Origin: Astrothelium macrocarpum | Taxonomy: Eukaryota > Ascomycota > Dothideomycetes > Trypetheliales > Trypetheliaceae | Length of the DNA stretch: 64,000 bases | Assembly: GCA_021030915.1 (NCBI GenBank) | Contig: JAGEMR010000030.1 | Location: 124,001 to 188,000 of the forward strand | Reading direction: 5' to 3' | In this document: positions 11,471 through 22,768 of the stretch, one piece after another | Position numbering within the stretch: the first letter of the stretch is position 1 | Layout: each line of letters begins with the position of its first letter | Notes under the pieces: model-generated | Database searches by the model: none | What the model was told of the DNA's origin: nothing | Seen by the model: only the letters and a program-made list of their open reading frames with translations | Made by a program: the position numbers and the translations under genes

Positions 11471-12875
11471 ATGACCAGTGAAGTAAGTTACACCCCCGGC
11501 CTGCTACTGTCCATTCAAGAGTTGCTGCCTGCGGGGAGCTCCAGGAAGCCTTCATTACCTTCTATTTGGGAACATAGGCTAACAATGTGTCGTTTTGTAG
11601 CGCGATAGGTATTGGCTAGATACCTTGATTCCCGAAATAGTCCAATACTGATTCTCTACAGCAAGACCTTCCTCGCAAGGCTGAGCGAGCAAGCCGAGCG
11701 TTACGATGGTGCGTTCTACTATGATCATAACGACTCTGTGTGCCAAATGACTAACGATAAGATCTAAAGAAATGGTCACGTACATGAAGGTGAGTGATCT
11801 GAATTAGACACGAATACTGTCTAAAGCTAACCCACGTGGCAGGATGTTGCAGAGGTACGCTCTTTCAGTCCCTACTGCGATGAAGATGTCACCAAAGCAT
11901 CTGTGCGTTCTTTCCTGGCCTGGATTCTAACTCTAGTGTGTACAGCTCGGAGGCGAACTCACTGTCGATGAACGAAATCTTCTCTCCGTTGCTTACAAGA
12001 ACGTCGTTGGCACTCGCCGTGCGTCGTGGCGTATAATTTCTTCCATTGAGCAAAAAGAAGAGTCAAAAGGCAGCGAAAAGCACGTTGGCGTCATCCGAGT
12101 GTACCGTCAAAAAATTGAGAAAGAACTTGCGGATACCTGTGACGATGTCCTCAACGTCTTGGACAAGATTTTGATCCCCAAGGCCGAGTCGGGAGAATCA
12201 AAGGTCTTCTATCACAAGATGTGCGTACGCTCCTGGCCAGAAAGCACATAACTTAGATGTCTTAGTATGCAGCATGCGGTTTGCTGATTGCTTGTCTATA
12301 GGAAAGGTGATTACCACCGTTACCTTGCCGAATTTGCATCTGGAGAGAAACGCAAGGAGTCTGCCACCGCAGCACATGATTCATACAAGGTACGCTTCTG
12401 TCCATTTGTGATTTTGGTGACATGCTTTTAGCCATCGTGTGCAGAATTGACCACTTACGATTGCTGACACCACTCTTTAAAACAGGCCGCTACTGAGGTT
12501 GCTCAGACCGAGCTCACACCTACCCACCCAATTCGACTCGGTCTCGCTCTCAACTTCTCCGTCTTCTACTACGAAATTCTCAATTCGCCCGACCGTGCCT
12601 GCCATCTTGCCAAAAACTGCTTTGATGAGGCCATTGCGGAGCTAGACGGCCTTAGTGAGGATTCTTACCGCGACTCGACTCTCATCATGCAGCTTCTTCG
12701 TGATAATCTCACGCTCTGGACATCTTCAGAGGCCGGCGACGCCGAAGGTAGCGCGGGACAAGATGCCGCCGCCAAGGACGGCGAGAAGGCGGCTGCTGCT
12801 GCGGCGCCGGAGAAGACTGAGTCTACCACCGCGGCGGCTGGAAATGTGGATGGTGCGACAGCTACTCAAGCTTAA
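11471..12875 (+). CDS. BMH1: 14-3-3 protein (Bmh1/ArtA type)
   Basis: Phosphoserine/threonine-binding adaptor dimer that regulates kinases, transporters and the cell cycle. Eight exons: 11471-11482, 11601-11608, 11662-11708, 11770-11789, 11843-11854, 11946-12220, 12302-12389 and 12486-12875, giving 852 nt (283 residues). The second exon is only 8 nt (CGCGATAG) and is needed to restore SERDSKTFLARL. Highly conserved strings follow: YDEMVTYMK, LTVDERNLLSVAYKNVVG, RRASWRIISSIEQKEESKG, IPKAESGESKVFYHKMKGDY, TPTHPIRLGLALNFSVFYYE and NLTLWTSS. All groove residues I can check are present. The tail after TLWTSS is longer than usual and rich in Ala, Glu and Lys. Several exons of 8-20 nt in a row are unusual. 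Identity is certain; only the exact tail and leader are not. Confidence 0.96.
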
Positions 12876-15020
12876 GTGAACGAATGGGGAGGAATGACGG
12901 AAGGAGATCATCCAAACAGAATTCTGCGAGCATGGAAGCATTTGTGGGAAAGAAAGGCTACCGCTTTTTTTTCCCCTTTAGGAGACGGATGGCGAAATGG
13001 GATGTGGGTTCGACGGAAAGGGAAAACAACCAACCTATGCTCTTGCTTTCACCTGACCCCTATACATGATGGCACCTTAGCAAGCGATGATTATATTCTC
13101 GGAAGACCCCTGAGCACCACTGATTTCCCTTTTCTTCTTTAACTTCAATCTTCATGTTGTCCTTAGCTAGGTAGCTAGCTAACTGCAGTATTTGCTTATT
13201 GACCGTGCACCGCCTGTTACATTGCACATTCAAATGCCGTCTTATTTTGAAATCACAGAACGGCGTATATACTCGCCACCCGAGCCTTAGATTATTGACC
13301 ACGCATCTCGCAAGGATCAGGTCGGCACTCTAGGATCATGTCTTGTTCGACACATAGACTGCACTGCTCACACACTGGACAGGAGATCAATAATATCCCA
13401 TTATCAATGCTGTACAAATCGTTGTCACCGATGCTTTGACCGTCATATGGTTTTAGGTTCGCATTAAATGCAATGGTCATTCTACATCAAGTGTTCTTGC
13501 GCTATGATTGGAGCCTCCACATCTCGTCATCGATCTGTTGCAAAATACACATCAGAGAAAGTTATAAGTCATATTCAACTTGCCTTCACCGCATATTCAA
13601 TCACGTATCAGAGACTTCTGTAAGCGATCATACTTAGCCAATTATTGACAGGGTTACAGAAATCTGCATTTCTTCCAAAGCGAATAAGACGTCTTTTACA
13701 CTGACAGTGGCAATGGCGCGTCTCTACCCTGTTGCCGTCTGATGTCTAGCAACCCCATTCCACCCAGTTCAAGGAGGACTTTGGGCTAGTATGGAGAATG
13801 TAGTAGATGAAGTTCGACTTCCTGAAGTTTTCGTATAAAAATAAGCAGAGCACCCAGGTCCATCGAAAATGGATCAGGGCTGGTACTAAGCAAAGCGTTT
13901 CAGCCAGTATCAGTTCTAGTGACGGCGTAGCAATCGATTAATAGGCTTATAGTAGATTCTCACTGACCATTAGGCACGCTCTTTGGGTGTCGACCATTCA
14001 TAAAAGCAGAAAATGAATTATCCCGTTGAAATGGAAAATCTGCAATCAACCCGTGCATCATGATAATGCATGTTCAGAGCCGACAATTTCACGTGCTCTT
14101 CTGAACTCTTGATTAAGAAGAATAGCGCTGTGCACCTCTCATTTTCGAATTGCAGCCTCTCCATGCTTGATTTCGGAAATAGGCAGTGGCTTTTCCATGG
14201 TCAGGTGGATTTTGGGGATGATGATGGCAGGAACCAAACTCGATACACCTTATGAAGGGTATAGGTAAACATGGCTTATTTTATTTCATTTATGGCAAGC
14301 TCATTTCATCAAAATTGCTTTCATTTTCAAGTGCTAGCTGTCCAAATTTGAACCAAAGGTAGTCCCATTGCCTTGTCTGTGCCTACTATATTTTCATTGG
14401 TGGAGGATTGACGGGCTTTTTGTTGGAATATAATCCACCGCAATTCTGAGAACAGTGTTGCGTCACGTTCCTCAACAATTTTTTGATGTTCCCTCGCATA
14501 CTTATCCACCGCTCCTCCCCAAGGTTCGAGAAAGCTATCGTCGGGTGTTATCCTGGTGTGTGTCGTTGGGTATTACACTGTTGTCTGTAGTCGGGTATTG
14601 TACTGTTTTCCATCAACGCTGAAGCGATTAGCGTCATGAACAGTAGAATTGGCATTGTCAAGCTTGCCTCTTTTCGGTACAATGTGATTATTGGTCGTTC
14701 ACTCTGACACACCTCTCCGCACTCCAACGGATCTTCATGCACAATTTTGCAGGAAACTCAGCACAGAGCATCAGTCATTACATGATGTTATTACATAATC
14801 ACGCGTTTCCAGTTCAAGTATGTTGCCCTTGCTTGTGGCTATCCATGATAAGAAAATATCGAATGCGCGCTTCGACGATCGAGAACAGATAGCGTACGAA
14901 ACCAGTATCACCTGGAGGCCCAAAAAATGGCCATGGTGCCGTTTTAAACGTAATCCACAGTAATATGAGGTTTTGGAATCTCATGGATTCTCTTCTGGAG
15001 GATAGCAGCATTGCTCATGT
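12876..15020. other. 2.1 kb gene-poor stretch
   Basis: No gene with conserved features. The first 300 bp are the probable 14-3-3 3' UTR. A 62-codon Cys-rich ORF lies at 13292-13480 (listed separately). On the minus strand near 14550-14670 a 35-codon ORF begins like a signal peptide (MPILLFMTLIASALM) but is too short to claim. No tRNA, repeat family or transposon coding sequence was recognised. Confidence 0.4.
13292..13480 (-). CDS. Possible small Cys-rich protein
   Basis: A 62-codon ORF with a real ATG at 13480 and TAA at 13292. Its second half has six cysteines in a short span: ISCPVCEQCSLCVEQD and then LECRPDPCEM, reminiscent of a metal knuckle or a disulfide-rich peptide. There is no signal peptide, and I see no introns or homologue. 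It could be a decayed exon of a larger gene or chance. Low confidence. Confidence 0.2.
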   Translation of the reverse strand: MTIAFNANLKPYDGQSIGDNDLYSIDNGILLISCPVCEQCSLCVEQDMILECRPDPCEMRGQ

Positions 15021-15990
15021 TCACATGAGCAACCTCCAAACACCGAGCAAGATACCTGCAGTGCCTGCACAAACACCACTAGTAGGCTGTCAGCAACTTT
15101 CTTTCCAAAGTCGCCCTCGTAATCTCGCTTCAAAAGCGGTATCACGGATAAGGCAGGGACACTCACAATAACCACTGCACACTCTGAAACTTGACCGCCT
15201 CCAGCCTCTCTCTCAAACCCGCACTCTCCTGTTCGATCCGCGTCTCCGTCTCCTTGACCTTCATCTCCTGCATTCCCGCCTCTTCACGAATCCGGCCCTT
15301 CTCCAAATTCAAATCCAGTCGTACGCTTGCCTTGGTCCTCTCAACTTCATCGCGTAGCCGGCTATTGAGCTTCTGTAGCTCATTGGTCAGCCGCTCATGG
15401 GAGGCCCGCGTCGCGCTCGTCTCGGTCGAGTCGGCTGACAGCAGCTCCGATCGGAGTTTGGCAAAGTCGACCTTCTGCGTGTATGTCGTGCGGTCTTGAT
15501 CCTCGCGAAGTACCATAGTGCGAGTTAGATTCTGAATGCTGTATAGGAAATAGCGAGTCAGTTGCTAGGATTAGATTCGAGAGGAGATATAGGGATAGGG
15601 AATGGGCGGGAGGAGTTACCTCTCCTCGATGACATCGCTGAGCACTTTCATCATGGCGACAGCCTGCTCCTCCGTGAATCCTTCATCTTTCAGTCGCTGC
15701 ACGAACTTTAACGTGTCGAAATGGTGATCGCGCGGTCGCATTGGAGTTGATGAAAATCCGCGGGACAATGGAGGTGTTTTGCATAGACGTCGGAATCTTG
15801 TCTGTAGAAAGCCGTCCGCATGATGCTTGAAGACGTGAAGCGGTTGTAGACTTGGAAATGGCCGACGCTCTATCATTTGACTTTCTGCATTCGAATTGGT
15901 CGTGGATGACTGCCGTACGTTAGGTAGCGGACGGAATGCAGTCATCCATCGAGACGAGAGGAGGCGCGGCAACTGTCTTTGAGTGGCCAT
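15021..15990 (-). CDS. FMP32: Mitochondrial coiled-coil protein, Fmp32/CCDC90 (DUF1640)
   Basis: Inner-membrane coiled-coil protein of the CCDC90/MCUR1 family (yeast Fmp32). Exons 15990-15620, 15538-15167 and 15078-15021, 801 nt (266 residues). Arg/Ser-rich mitochondrial presequence (MATQRQLPRLLSSRWMTAF); family core FDTLKFVQRLKDEGFTEEQA followed by MMKVLSDVIEESIQNLTRTM, with the Ser codon split by intron 1; a long Arg/Glu coiled coil (about residues 140-235); and a short C-terminal membrane segment GVCAGTAGILLGVWRLLM. The last exon uses a CTACTAG acceptor, which restores the hydrophobic tail; the downstream GTGCAG acceptor would give a non-hydrophobic reading, so I reject it. In animals relatives act with the calcium uniporter; in yeast a role in respiratory-complex assembly has been proposed. 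It lies tandem with the PhoD-like gene. Confidence 0.88.
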
Positions 15991-16436
15991 TTGGTTGATC
16001 GTGTTTGGAGAAATCAAGGTTTTGAATGCTACGGAAAAAGTCCCACTCAATCAAACTTGGACCCGCATCGACTGCTCCCGACTGCCCCGGAGTAACAAGA
16101 TGCCGGCACGTGATTATCATCCCACTGATGCCACTGGCGTCTACTAGCTTACTTACCTTAGTCATCAAATCCTACGTCTGAGCACTAAGATACGGCAGGC
16201 GGGCAGAAGATCTGGGTGCAAACTGAAAAAAGGATAACGCATCATTAAAATTTGGTGAATTGTATACAAGGCCGTGCCGCTAGAAAAATCGCTAAAATCA
16301 ATGTCGTAGGAGTCGCCAATATTGCATCGCCCATCCATCATTCCTTGGATATGTGTCGTTTGCTACGCCCAAATATGAAAATATGTGAACGAAAGTCCTA
16401 CTATCGCTAAGCTCCAAGACGCCAAAGCTATGATCA
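15991..16436. other. Intergenic between tandem minus-strand genes
   Basis: 446 bp holding the Fmp32 promoter and the 3' end of the PhoD-like gene. One CACGTG near 16107. Nothing else seen. Confidence 0.4.
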
Positions 16437-19400
16437 TCACCGCCCATACTCCAAGCTTGGAATAATCACTGGCCCATATTTCATTGGCATACCATATACG
16501 CCCTCACCCTGAACCATGAAATCCACCGCCAGACTCAACTTTCCTCCACCCATTCCCATCCCCTGCCCACCTCCTACTGTCGCGCCAAAACTGCCATTGA
16601 CAATCTCAGGATCATAAGCAACGCACGCGACATAGTTTCGTCGCCCCATCAGGCGCTTCATCTCACGGGGCTGGCCATTGACGTCCTGCGTGAAAATCTC
16701 CATCATATCTTCCTTTGTGTCGGAGGGGGAATTTGTAGAGCGGTGGCCATTGGCGGGAACGTAGAGTGGTTTGTTGTTATGAAGCATGCGGAGGACGTAA
16801 CCGGTGGGTGGGGCGTTAACGACGGAGGAAGAGATGATTTGATACATTGTCTTGTGATCAGATGGGCGGCCAGGGTCATGGAGGAGACCGGCGCCACAGC
16901 AATTGACATCTGGTGGATATGAGCATTAGTATAAGTTGGTAAAAAGATGATAGAAGACGCAGACACTTACCGCCAGAGAAGAATGTCATTCGTAACGATT
17001 TATTGTGTGAGATTCCTTGTAGCGTCCGTACGAGATAAGTACGTTCCAGATCCTTGCTCTCATGTGTCCATTGATCTCGTAATTCATCCAAGATATCAAT
17101 CTCCCCGAACGGACTTAGAATGCCGCTCATTAGCCCACTCTTGCCCACCGCCTTCTTTACACTGTTAAATCCCTCACCGACAACGCCCTTTGCCCCCACG
17201 ATACCAGCAACTCCGCTCGTCACACGACTCAATGCGTTGAAAGTTCCTGTGACTGCTTTCTTTCCCGTAGCCACTGTGTTTGCCAGTTGCTCTGCCGTGT
17301 CCAACCGTGGGTAAACCACTGGTACTGGAATCATCCAAATACAATGTTGTACACTGGGCGGTAGCATGGCCACCTTCGGAAACAAGCCCTGATAAGTTGG
17401 ACCGGCCATTACCTGATGTGGGTTCCGCTCGCTACGGGTGTCTGGACCAACAACGGCAACAGCAGGGCCGAGGAATTTGACAAAGTGCCAACCGGTCCCA
17501 GTTATGGTGAATAGATCTACGTCAGTCGATACATTACGAAGGATTTCGAGGGTTGTGTGATGTTGGAAGAGAAGATACATCTCAATACCAATGCGACCAA
17601 TATTTTTGAACATGTTTGAGAATTGCATGTACTCGGGGTACGAGCCAAATCCATCAAAGCTGACGATTCTGTTAGCATAGATCTACAATGAATTTTATAG
17701 GATGCGGAGACCTACATGTCATGATCATCTAAACTTAAAACGTGGGGGATTTGCGCAAAAGCCTCCCTTAGATGGGGTTGATCAAAGTGGCTTGTGTAGT
17801 AATGGAAGTATGCATGGGTAACATCTTCTTCGTGTTTCGCAGTCCACGGCGCGTTCTTTCGGTTATCTTTGCCACTCGTAGCCGTCCACTGCCTCAACAT
17901 TGGAACTTCCTTCCATAACCTGTCTGCATAGATCTGGTCTCCTAAACCGAGTTGTGCATGAAAGCCGCCACATTCGACATGCTTTTGCAATATGTCTTTC
18001 CACATGAAGCCAACCCCGCCCAGTTTGGACCGCTCCTCAGCTTTGACGTTAAGGGCAAAGTCGTTTCCGGAATGTGCGATGAAACGCCAGCTAGTTTCGT
18101 ATCGTCCAGCAACAAGAAACTCGTAGCGGGTACAGCCAAGATGTGACGTGATCGCGTAAGTCCATTTGGCACCATGATCGTCTTCCATACGGAGGTCAAT
18201 GTCATACCGATAAAACATCCATCGATGGTGACTGTAGATTGGATTCGCTTTTAATTGACGAGGATTTGGGGATAAGTCTACGCTTTGGTGGATGTGAATT
18301 GTAGGCGGCTGCGGGGCGTCTGTAATCAGTAGTATTGATCCCAACCAGATACCACGCTCTATGTCCATATTGGTGTAACGTAAATAAGGCCCAAAATAGA
18401 CGCCATTGGTCGGTGCGACTTTATACATGTCAACACCTGCCACTGGTGGAGGTCCTGAGAATCCGGCAGCTGTAGGACTTGAAAGACCAGCCATACTCAT
18501 AGCATCGCTGTATCGATAATTTGCCTGTTGGGAAGGGAACCCAGGGGATGCCAATGGCTTGCCAGCGAATGATGCTATGCTGGGTGAGGAGAGTGGGAAA
18601 TTATTTACCGTACCTGTTGGTGATAAGGGCTCGCTGAGATTCAAAGGAGTAGGTCCTTTTGGGAACTCCCATTGTGTTGACTGTGTGGGCAAATGAATAT
18701 AGTAGTATTGTCCTGAATTTGGATCAAGATGGGCTATCCAACCTTCTGGAAGAGGTGGCGGCGATGCTGGTCCAGCTCCAGGTCCTGGGCTTGGTGATTG
18801 CGTAGACTGCTGCTGCTGCTGCTGTTGCTGTTGCTGCTGCTGCTGATATTGATGCATTGGATCTGGAGTAAGACTGTTCTGCTGCTGAATTGGCTGTGGG
18901 GTAACGGAGGCTGCGGCTTGAGCCTGCTGCTCATTATGAAACGCTGGATGACCTTGCGAGCTAGGGTCTACGGCCTGACCACTGGCAGGCGTTGCTCCTG
19001 GCGTTGCTTGGCCTCCCACAATAGTGCTTCGTTTTTCGTTTGGATAGCCTTGCGCCGTACTCGGTGTGCCTTGTGCTGGTCTTGCTACGCTCGAGTATGC
19101 AGGTGGTGGCTCTTCGCCCATGTTTAATCGGCCCATATCCTCATCAAGTTCGTCTTGAGCACCATGTCTTCCAGAAGCAGAAGGTGAAAATTGCTGTGGT
19201 CGAGGTGCTTGCGGCGGACTAGCGGCTTGCGGTCCCGGTATTACTTCGTTAGCACCTTGAAAGGCAACTGGCGGGCCATGAGGAAGGCTTGCAGGGTCTT
19301 CAGTCGGTGTCCATGGTCGTTGTGGTGGTTGTTGAGGTTGCTGTGGAGTAGACGTATTTTGTCGAGGCGGTTGGTGGGCATACTGGGCTGCACGCTGCTG

Positions 19401-20300
19401 AGCTGCTGCATTCTGAGCTTGAATACTATTCAGAGTAGAAGTGCCTGCTATGCCAGCAGCAGCATAGCGAGCCTCAATGCCGCCCCCTGGCTGGTCAACG
19501 GCAGGCGTTTCTGGAGGTGGCGGGGAACCTCGCTGTGCCTTTGTAGTAGAGGTTGATGCAGTTGAACTCAGACGATTGACACCACCTGGGTTTGGTATAT
19601 TCAACCCACCGCCATAACCAGCGCTACTTGATGGCGCTGTAGGAGGCGGGTAGTAGGTCTGCTGATAGCCGCCTGGCTGACTCGAGCTAGGAGCTCCGTA
19701 AGCAGCCTGAGGGGGAGACTGGGCACCACGCTGAGGCGGCCGTTGGAACAAATCGTCTTTGTCTGGTGTTTCCGGCCCGGGAGAATCGGGCAGAGGTTTC
19801 GGCATGTTCCCCCGTCTCTCTGCAAGGCTTGGCTGCTGCGAGGCATCACCATGGACAGGCGAGTGGGAGTAACCTGAAACAGTCGGTCGATTGGGATCGT
19901 TGGCAGAGAAGCGGGGTCTGGGAGAGCCCGAGTGCGTTGTGCTGGATGTTCGTCTCATCCCGCTGTCTGGTGTGCTTGTTCTTCCGGCACCCTCTCGTTC
20001 AGAAAGTGGCGTGTATTGGCGTGGTGGAGCTGCTCGTGCATGAGGAGGCTCGTCGTTGTCGGGATAGGGAAGAGGCGCTGCGGAAGCTTTCGAGCCAGGT
20101 GCAGGATAATGCACGCTGGAAGACTGAGGTGCAGTGAATGGGTTGGTTTCGCTGTCAGCCGAACCAGGTCGCGGCGGCGCTGGAGAAGCAGAGTTTGCTT
20201 TGTTTATACGGAGAGGGCCGATTGTCGGAGTCTCTGCATTCGACTTGTCGTTGCGCAGGAACATTTCCTCTTCGGGTCTGCCATATTTCTTGCCGTCCAT
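16437..20300 (-). CDS. WW-domain PhoD-like phosphatase, 1248 aa
   Basis: Large fungal protein joining a WW module to a PhoD-like metallophosphatase. Exons 20300-17716, 17659-16971 and 16909-16437, 3747 nt. Residues 1-500 are disordered, Pro/Gln/Ser-rich with a Gln tract (CAG repeat) at about 483-500. The WW domain is at about 513-545 (PPLPEGWIAHLDP...YYYIHLPTQSTQW), its two Trp intact. The phosphatase part starts near 615; metal-ligand motifs are GLGDQIYAD (about 785) and LSLDDHDIFDGFGSYP (about 855-870), the latter split by intron 1 and rebuilt using a TGCTAAC branch and CGTCAG acceptor. RMTFFSGDVNCCG, again split by an intron, is the C-terminal metal motif. No signal peptide or clear membrane anchor, so probably cytosolic and recruited to PPxY partners by the WW domain. 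Substrate unknown. Its promoter faces a phosphodiester permease. Confidence 0.88.
18806..18848. repeat. CAG/CTG trinucleotide repeat
   Basis: Run of CTG/TTG triplets on the plus strand, encoding about 13 consecutive Gln in the minus-strand phosphatase gene. Mostly CAG with CAA interruptions near one end, so expected to vary in length between isolates. Confidence 0.85.
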
Positions 20301-21247
20301 GCTTGGCTCATGGGGAGAATTTGTCGTGGCCTGCGCGTCTCCTATTCATCACCTTGCTGCGATGCCCACGTCAACAGGCGGGGCGGGCAGCGCTCTCGGC
20401 TCCGGCAAAACTGACGCTCCGATGCATTTACAGCGTAGCCTGCACCTCGAGGTGGGACCCCATTTTCTTCTCGCAAGTTGAATGGACTCGAGCGGAATGA
20501 AAATTCATTTAATTGATCATTTTCCACCTGCAATACCAATCGTTCATCATGCGTCAAGGTCATGCATCACTTGTGAAGACAGTTCATAGGCCGTATGCCT
20601 GAATCGTAATAACGGCTTGGTTGGCAGAGGATCTCGGCGATTGAGGTCAAGATACATTTTTGCTATGACGAACCCCCGAATGTAAAATCTGTTTGAGCAA
20701 AATCACATTTGCAATATCTGAAGATAGGACTCTACCCTTCGTCATTTATCAACATTCGTTATCGTTATGCCAACGAAAGTGGATACAAGTTTTGATACTA
20801 AGCCTTTTTGGATATCCTTGGCAGGCTTGATTAGGTGATTCAAGAACCTCTACGCCTTTGATGTTGGTCAAGCTTTAGAGTTCCCAATTTTTCAATTACG
20901 GCGTATCTAACCTGTTATTCTTGCCATCCCTACAGCGTTGAGGCACCTCATTCTTTGCATCCAAATTCTCTTGGACGGCCGGGCATAACCCGAGAAAGGC
21001 ATAGATTATCCGCAACCCCTGCCCACGTGCGCCATAGCTTGTGCATCAATTGGCCTCTCGATTCAGGTGGCGCAGTGGTGGCAAGGGAACACACCACACG
21101 AACGGGCAAACATGCAGACCTACCTTATCCAGCATGGGTTCGGCTACCCACAGGCGTTATATATCGGCCCTGGCGCCAAGAAACGTGGAGCTGCTCTGTC
21201 TTACACTCGCCTATCGGGGTATACTACACATCCGATAGCCTTTGGGC
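20301..21247. promoter_or_regulatory. Divergent promoter region with CACGTG and TATA box
   Basis: 947 bp between the PhoD-like start (minus) and the Git1-like start (plus). CACGTG at 21024-21029 in the context GCACGTGGG on the minus strand, the high-affinity Pho4 form known from yeast and the core bound by Neurospora NUC-1. A TATATA lies at about 21157, some 90 bp before the permease ATG. Arrangement seen directly; phosphate control is inference. Confidence 0.5.
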
Positions 21248-22768
21248 ATGGAGAGACGAAACGATCAAGATGGCGTCACGACGGACATCGTCAAGGACAT
21301 TTCTCCCCATGAAAGGACAATCGCCAACCCCGAAGACCCTCAAGCACCCTCAAAAGAAGTCTCTTCCAGGCGACAACGGCTCAGCGACCTGTTTACCATC
21401 GCATGCGCTGGCTTCGCGCTCATCAGCGATGGCTATCAGAACAATCTCATGACCATGACTAATGTTGTTTTAAAAGCCGAATATCCCAAGAATTACACCT
21501 CTGCCTACTCCACTCAGGTCTCCAATGCTCTCCTCGTTGGAGAGATCTTTGGTCAAATCGTCGTTGGCTTAACTTGCGACTATCTTGGCCGCAAGTTTGC
21601 CATTGTCACCACCACGTTAATGATTGTCGTTGGTGGTATCCTGGCTACTGCATCTTCCGGCACCACTGTTGATGGTATGTTCTGGATGCTGACTGTTTCG
21701 CGAGGCATTGTCGGTTTTGGTACCGGAGGCGAGTATCCAGCGTCAAGCACCTCCGCCTCTGAAGCTGCCAACGAACGCACGCTGAAGCAACGGGGACCTA
21801 TCTTCATCCTGGTTACGAACCTACCACTCTCCTTTGGCGGCCCGCTCGCTGTATCGATCTTCCTGATCGTGCTCTCTGCTGCAGGAACGCACCATCTGAG
21901 TACGGTATGGCGGGTATGCTTTGGCATTGGTGTGCTCTTTCCCTTGGCTGTCTTCTATTTCCGGTTAAAGATGCTTAACTCGAAGCTCTACCGCCGCGGT
22001 GCCATCAAACAACACGTGCCCTACGGTCTCGTCCTCCGATATTACTGGAAGCGTCTGATTGGCACCTGTGGCGCTTGGTTTCTCTACGATTTCGTCACCT
22101 TTCCAAATGGCGTCTTTAGCGGTGTCATCATCTCCAGTGTCGTCTCCAAAAACGACACTATTCGGAGTACTGCCGAATGGCAGCTACTACTCGGTGCCAT
22201 CGCTCTGCCTGGCGTGTTCCTCGGCGCGTATCTTTGCAACATTATCGGCCGCAAAAAAACCATGATGCTTGGCTTTAGCGGGTATCTAGTCTTTGGGCTC
22301 ATCATCGGTTGTGCTTACGAAAAGATCACTAAGATTGTCCCGTTATTCGTCGTCTTCTACGGCTTGATGATGTCATCAGGAAACTTGGGGCCAGGAGACA
22401 TGCTTGGCCTCCTCTCGTCCGAATCCTACGCCACTGCTGTGCGTGGAACCTGCTATGGCATCTCCGCCGCTCTTGGAAAGACGGGTGCAGCGGTCGGAAC
22501 TGAAGCTTTCACCCCGATCCAAAACCACTTAGGAAAGAAGTGGACCTTTATTGTGGCAGCAATTTGCGGCGTGGTTGGAATCTTGGTGACGTTCTTCTTT
22601 GTCCCAGATTTGAAAGGTGAGGATTTGGCCGAAGAGGACGAGAAGTTTAGAGCTTATCTAGTGAGCAAGGGGTGGGACAGGGAGATGGGGGAGGAAGATT
22701 TGAAGGCATTGGCGGACAAGGGAATTCCTGAGAATGTAGTGGAAAGCCTAAATGAGAAAGGCTTCTGA
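21248..22768 (+). CDS. GIT1: Git1-like glycerophosphodiester/phosphate permease (MFS)
   Basis: Plasma-membrane proton symporter of the major facilitator superfamily, in the Git1 group that takes up glycerophosphoinositol and related phosphodiesters. One uninterrupted exon, 506 residues (yeast Git1 518). About twelve hydrophobic segments. Signatures include DGYQNNLMTMTN in helix 1, DYLGRKFAIV in the helix 2-3 loop, the characteristic GTGGEYPASSTSASEAANE after helix 4 and IIGRKKTMMLGFSGY in the second half. The ATG at 21248 gives an acidic cytosolic N-terminus and is the first methionine in that frame near the predicted leader; a TTG two codons earlier is ignored. The divergent neighbour is a PhoD-like phosphatase and a Pho4-type site lies between, which fits phosphate scavenging. 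A close Pho84-type phosphate transporter is the main alternative, but the EYPASS motif favours Git1. Confidence 0.88.
   Translation: MERRNDQDGVTTDIVKDISPHERTIANPEDPQAPSKEVSSRRQRLSDLFTIACAGFALISDGYQNNLMTMTNVVLKAEYPKNYTSAYSTQVSNALLVGEIFGQIVVGLTCDYLGRKFAIVTTTLMIVVGGILATASSGTTVDGMFWMLTVSRGIVGFGTGGEYPASSTSASEAANERTLKQRGPIFILVTNLPLSFGGPLAVSIFLIVLSAAGTHHLSTVWRVCFGIGVLFPLAVFYFRLKMLNSKLYRRGAIKQHVPYGLVLRYYWKRLIGTCGAWFLYDFVTFPNGVFSGVIISSVVSKNDTIRSTAEWQLLLGAIALPGVFLGAYLCNIIGRKKTMMLGFSGYLVFGLIIGCAYEKITKIVPLFVVFYGLMMSSGNLGPGDMLGLLSSESYATAVRGTCYGISAALGKTGAAVGTEAFTPIQNHLGKKWTFIVAAICGVVGILVTFFFVPDLKGEDLAEEDEKFRAYLVSKGWDREMGEEDLKALADKGIPENVVESLNEKGF

Noticed and set aside
11007..11555. 182-codon minus-strand ORF over the 14-3-3 leader
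   Set aside because: It is antisense to the promoter, exon 1 and intron 1 of a certain gene and has no recognisable domain.
19766..20500. Several 115-160 codon plus-strand ORFs
   Set aside because: Antisense to the disordered, GC-rich N-terminus of the phosphatase gene; no domain or splice structure.
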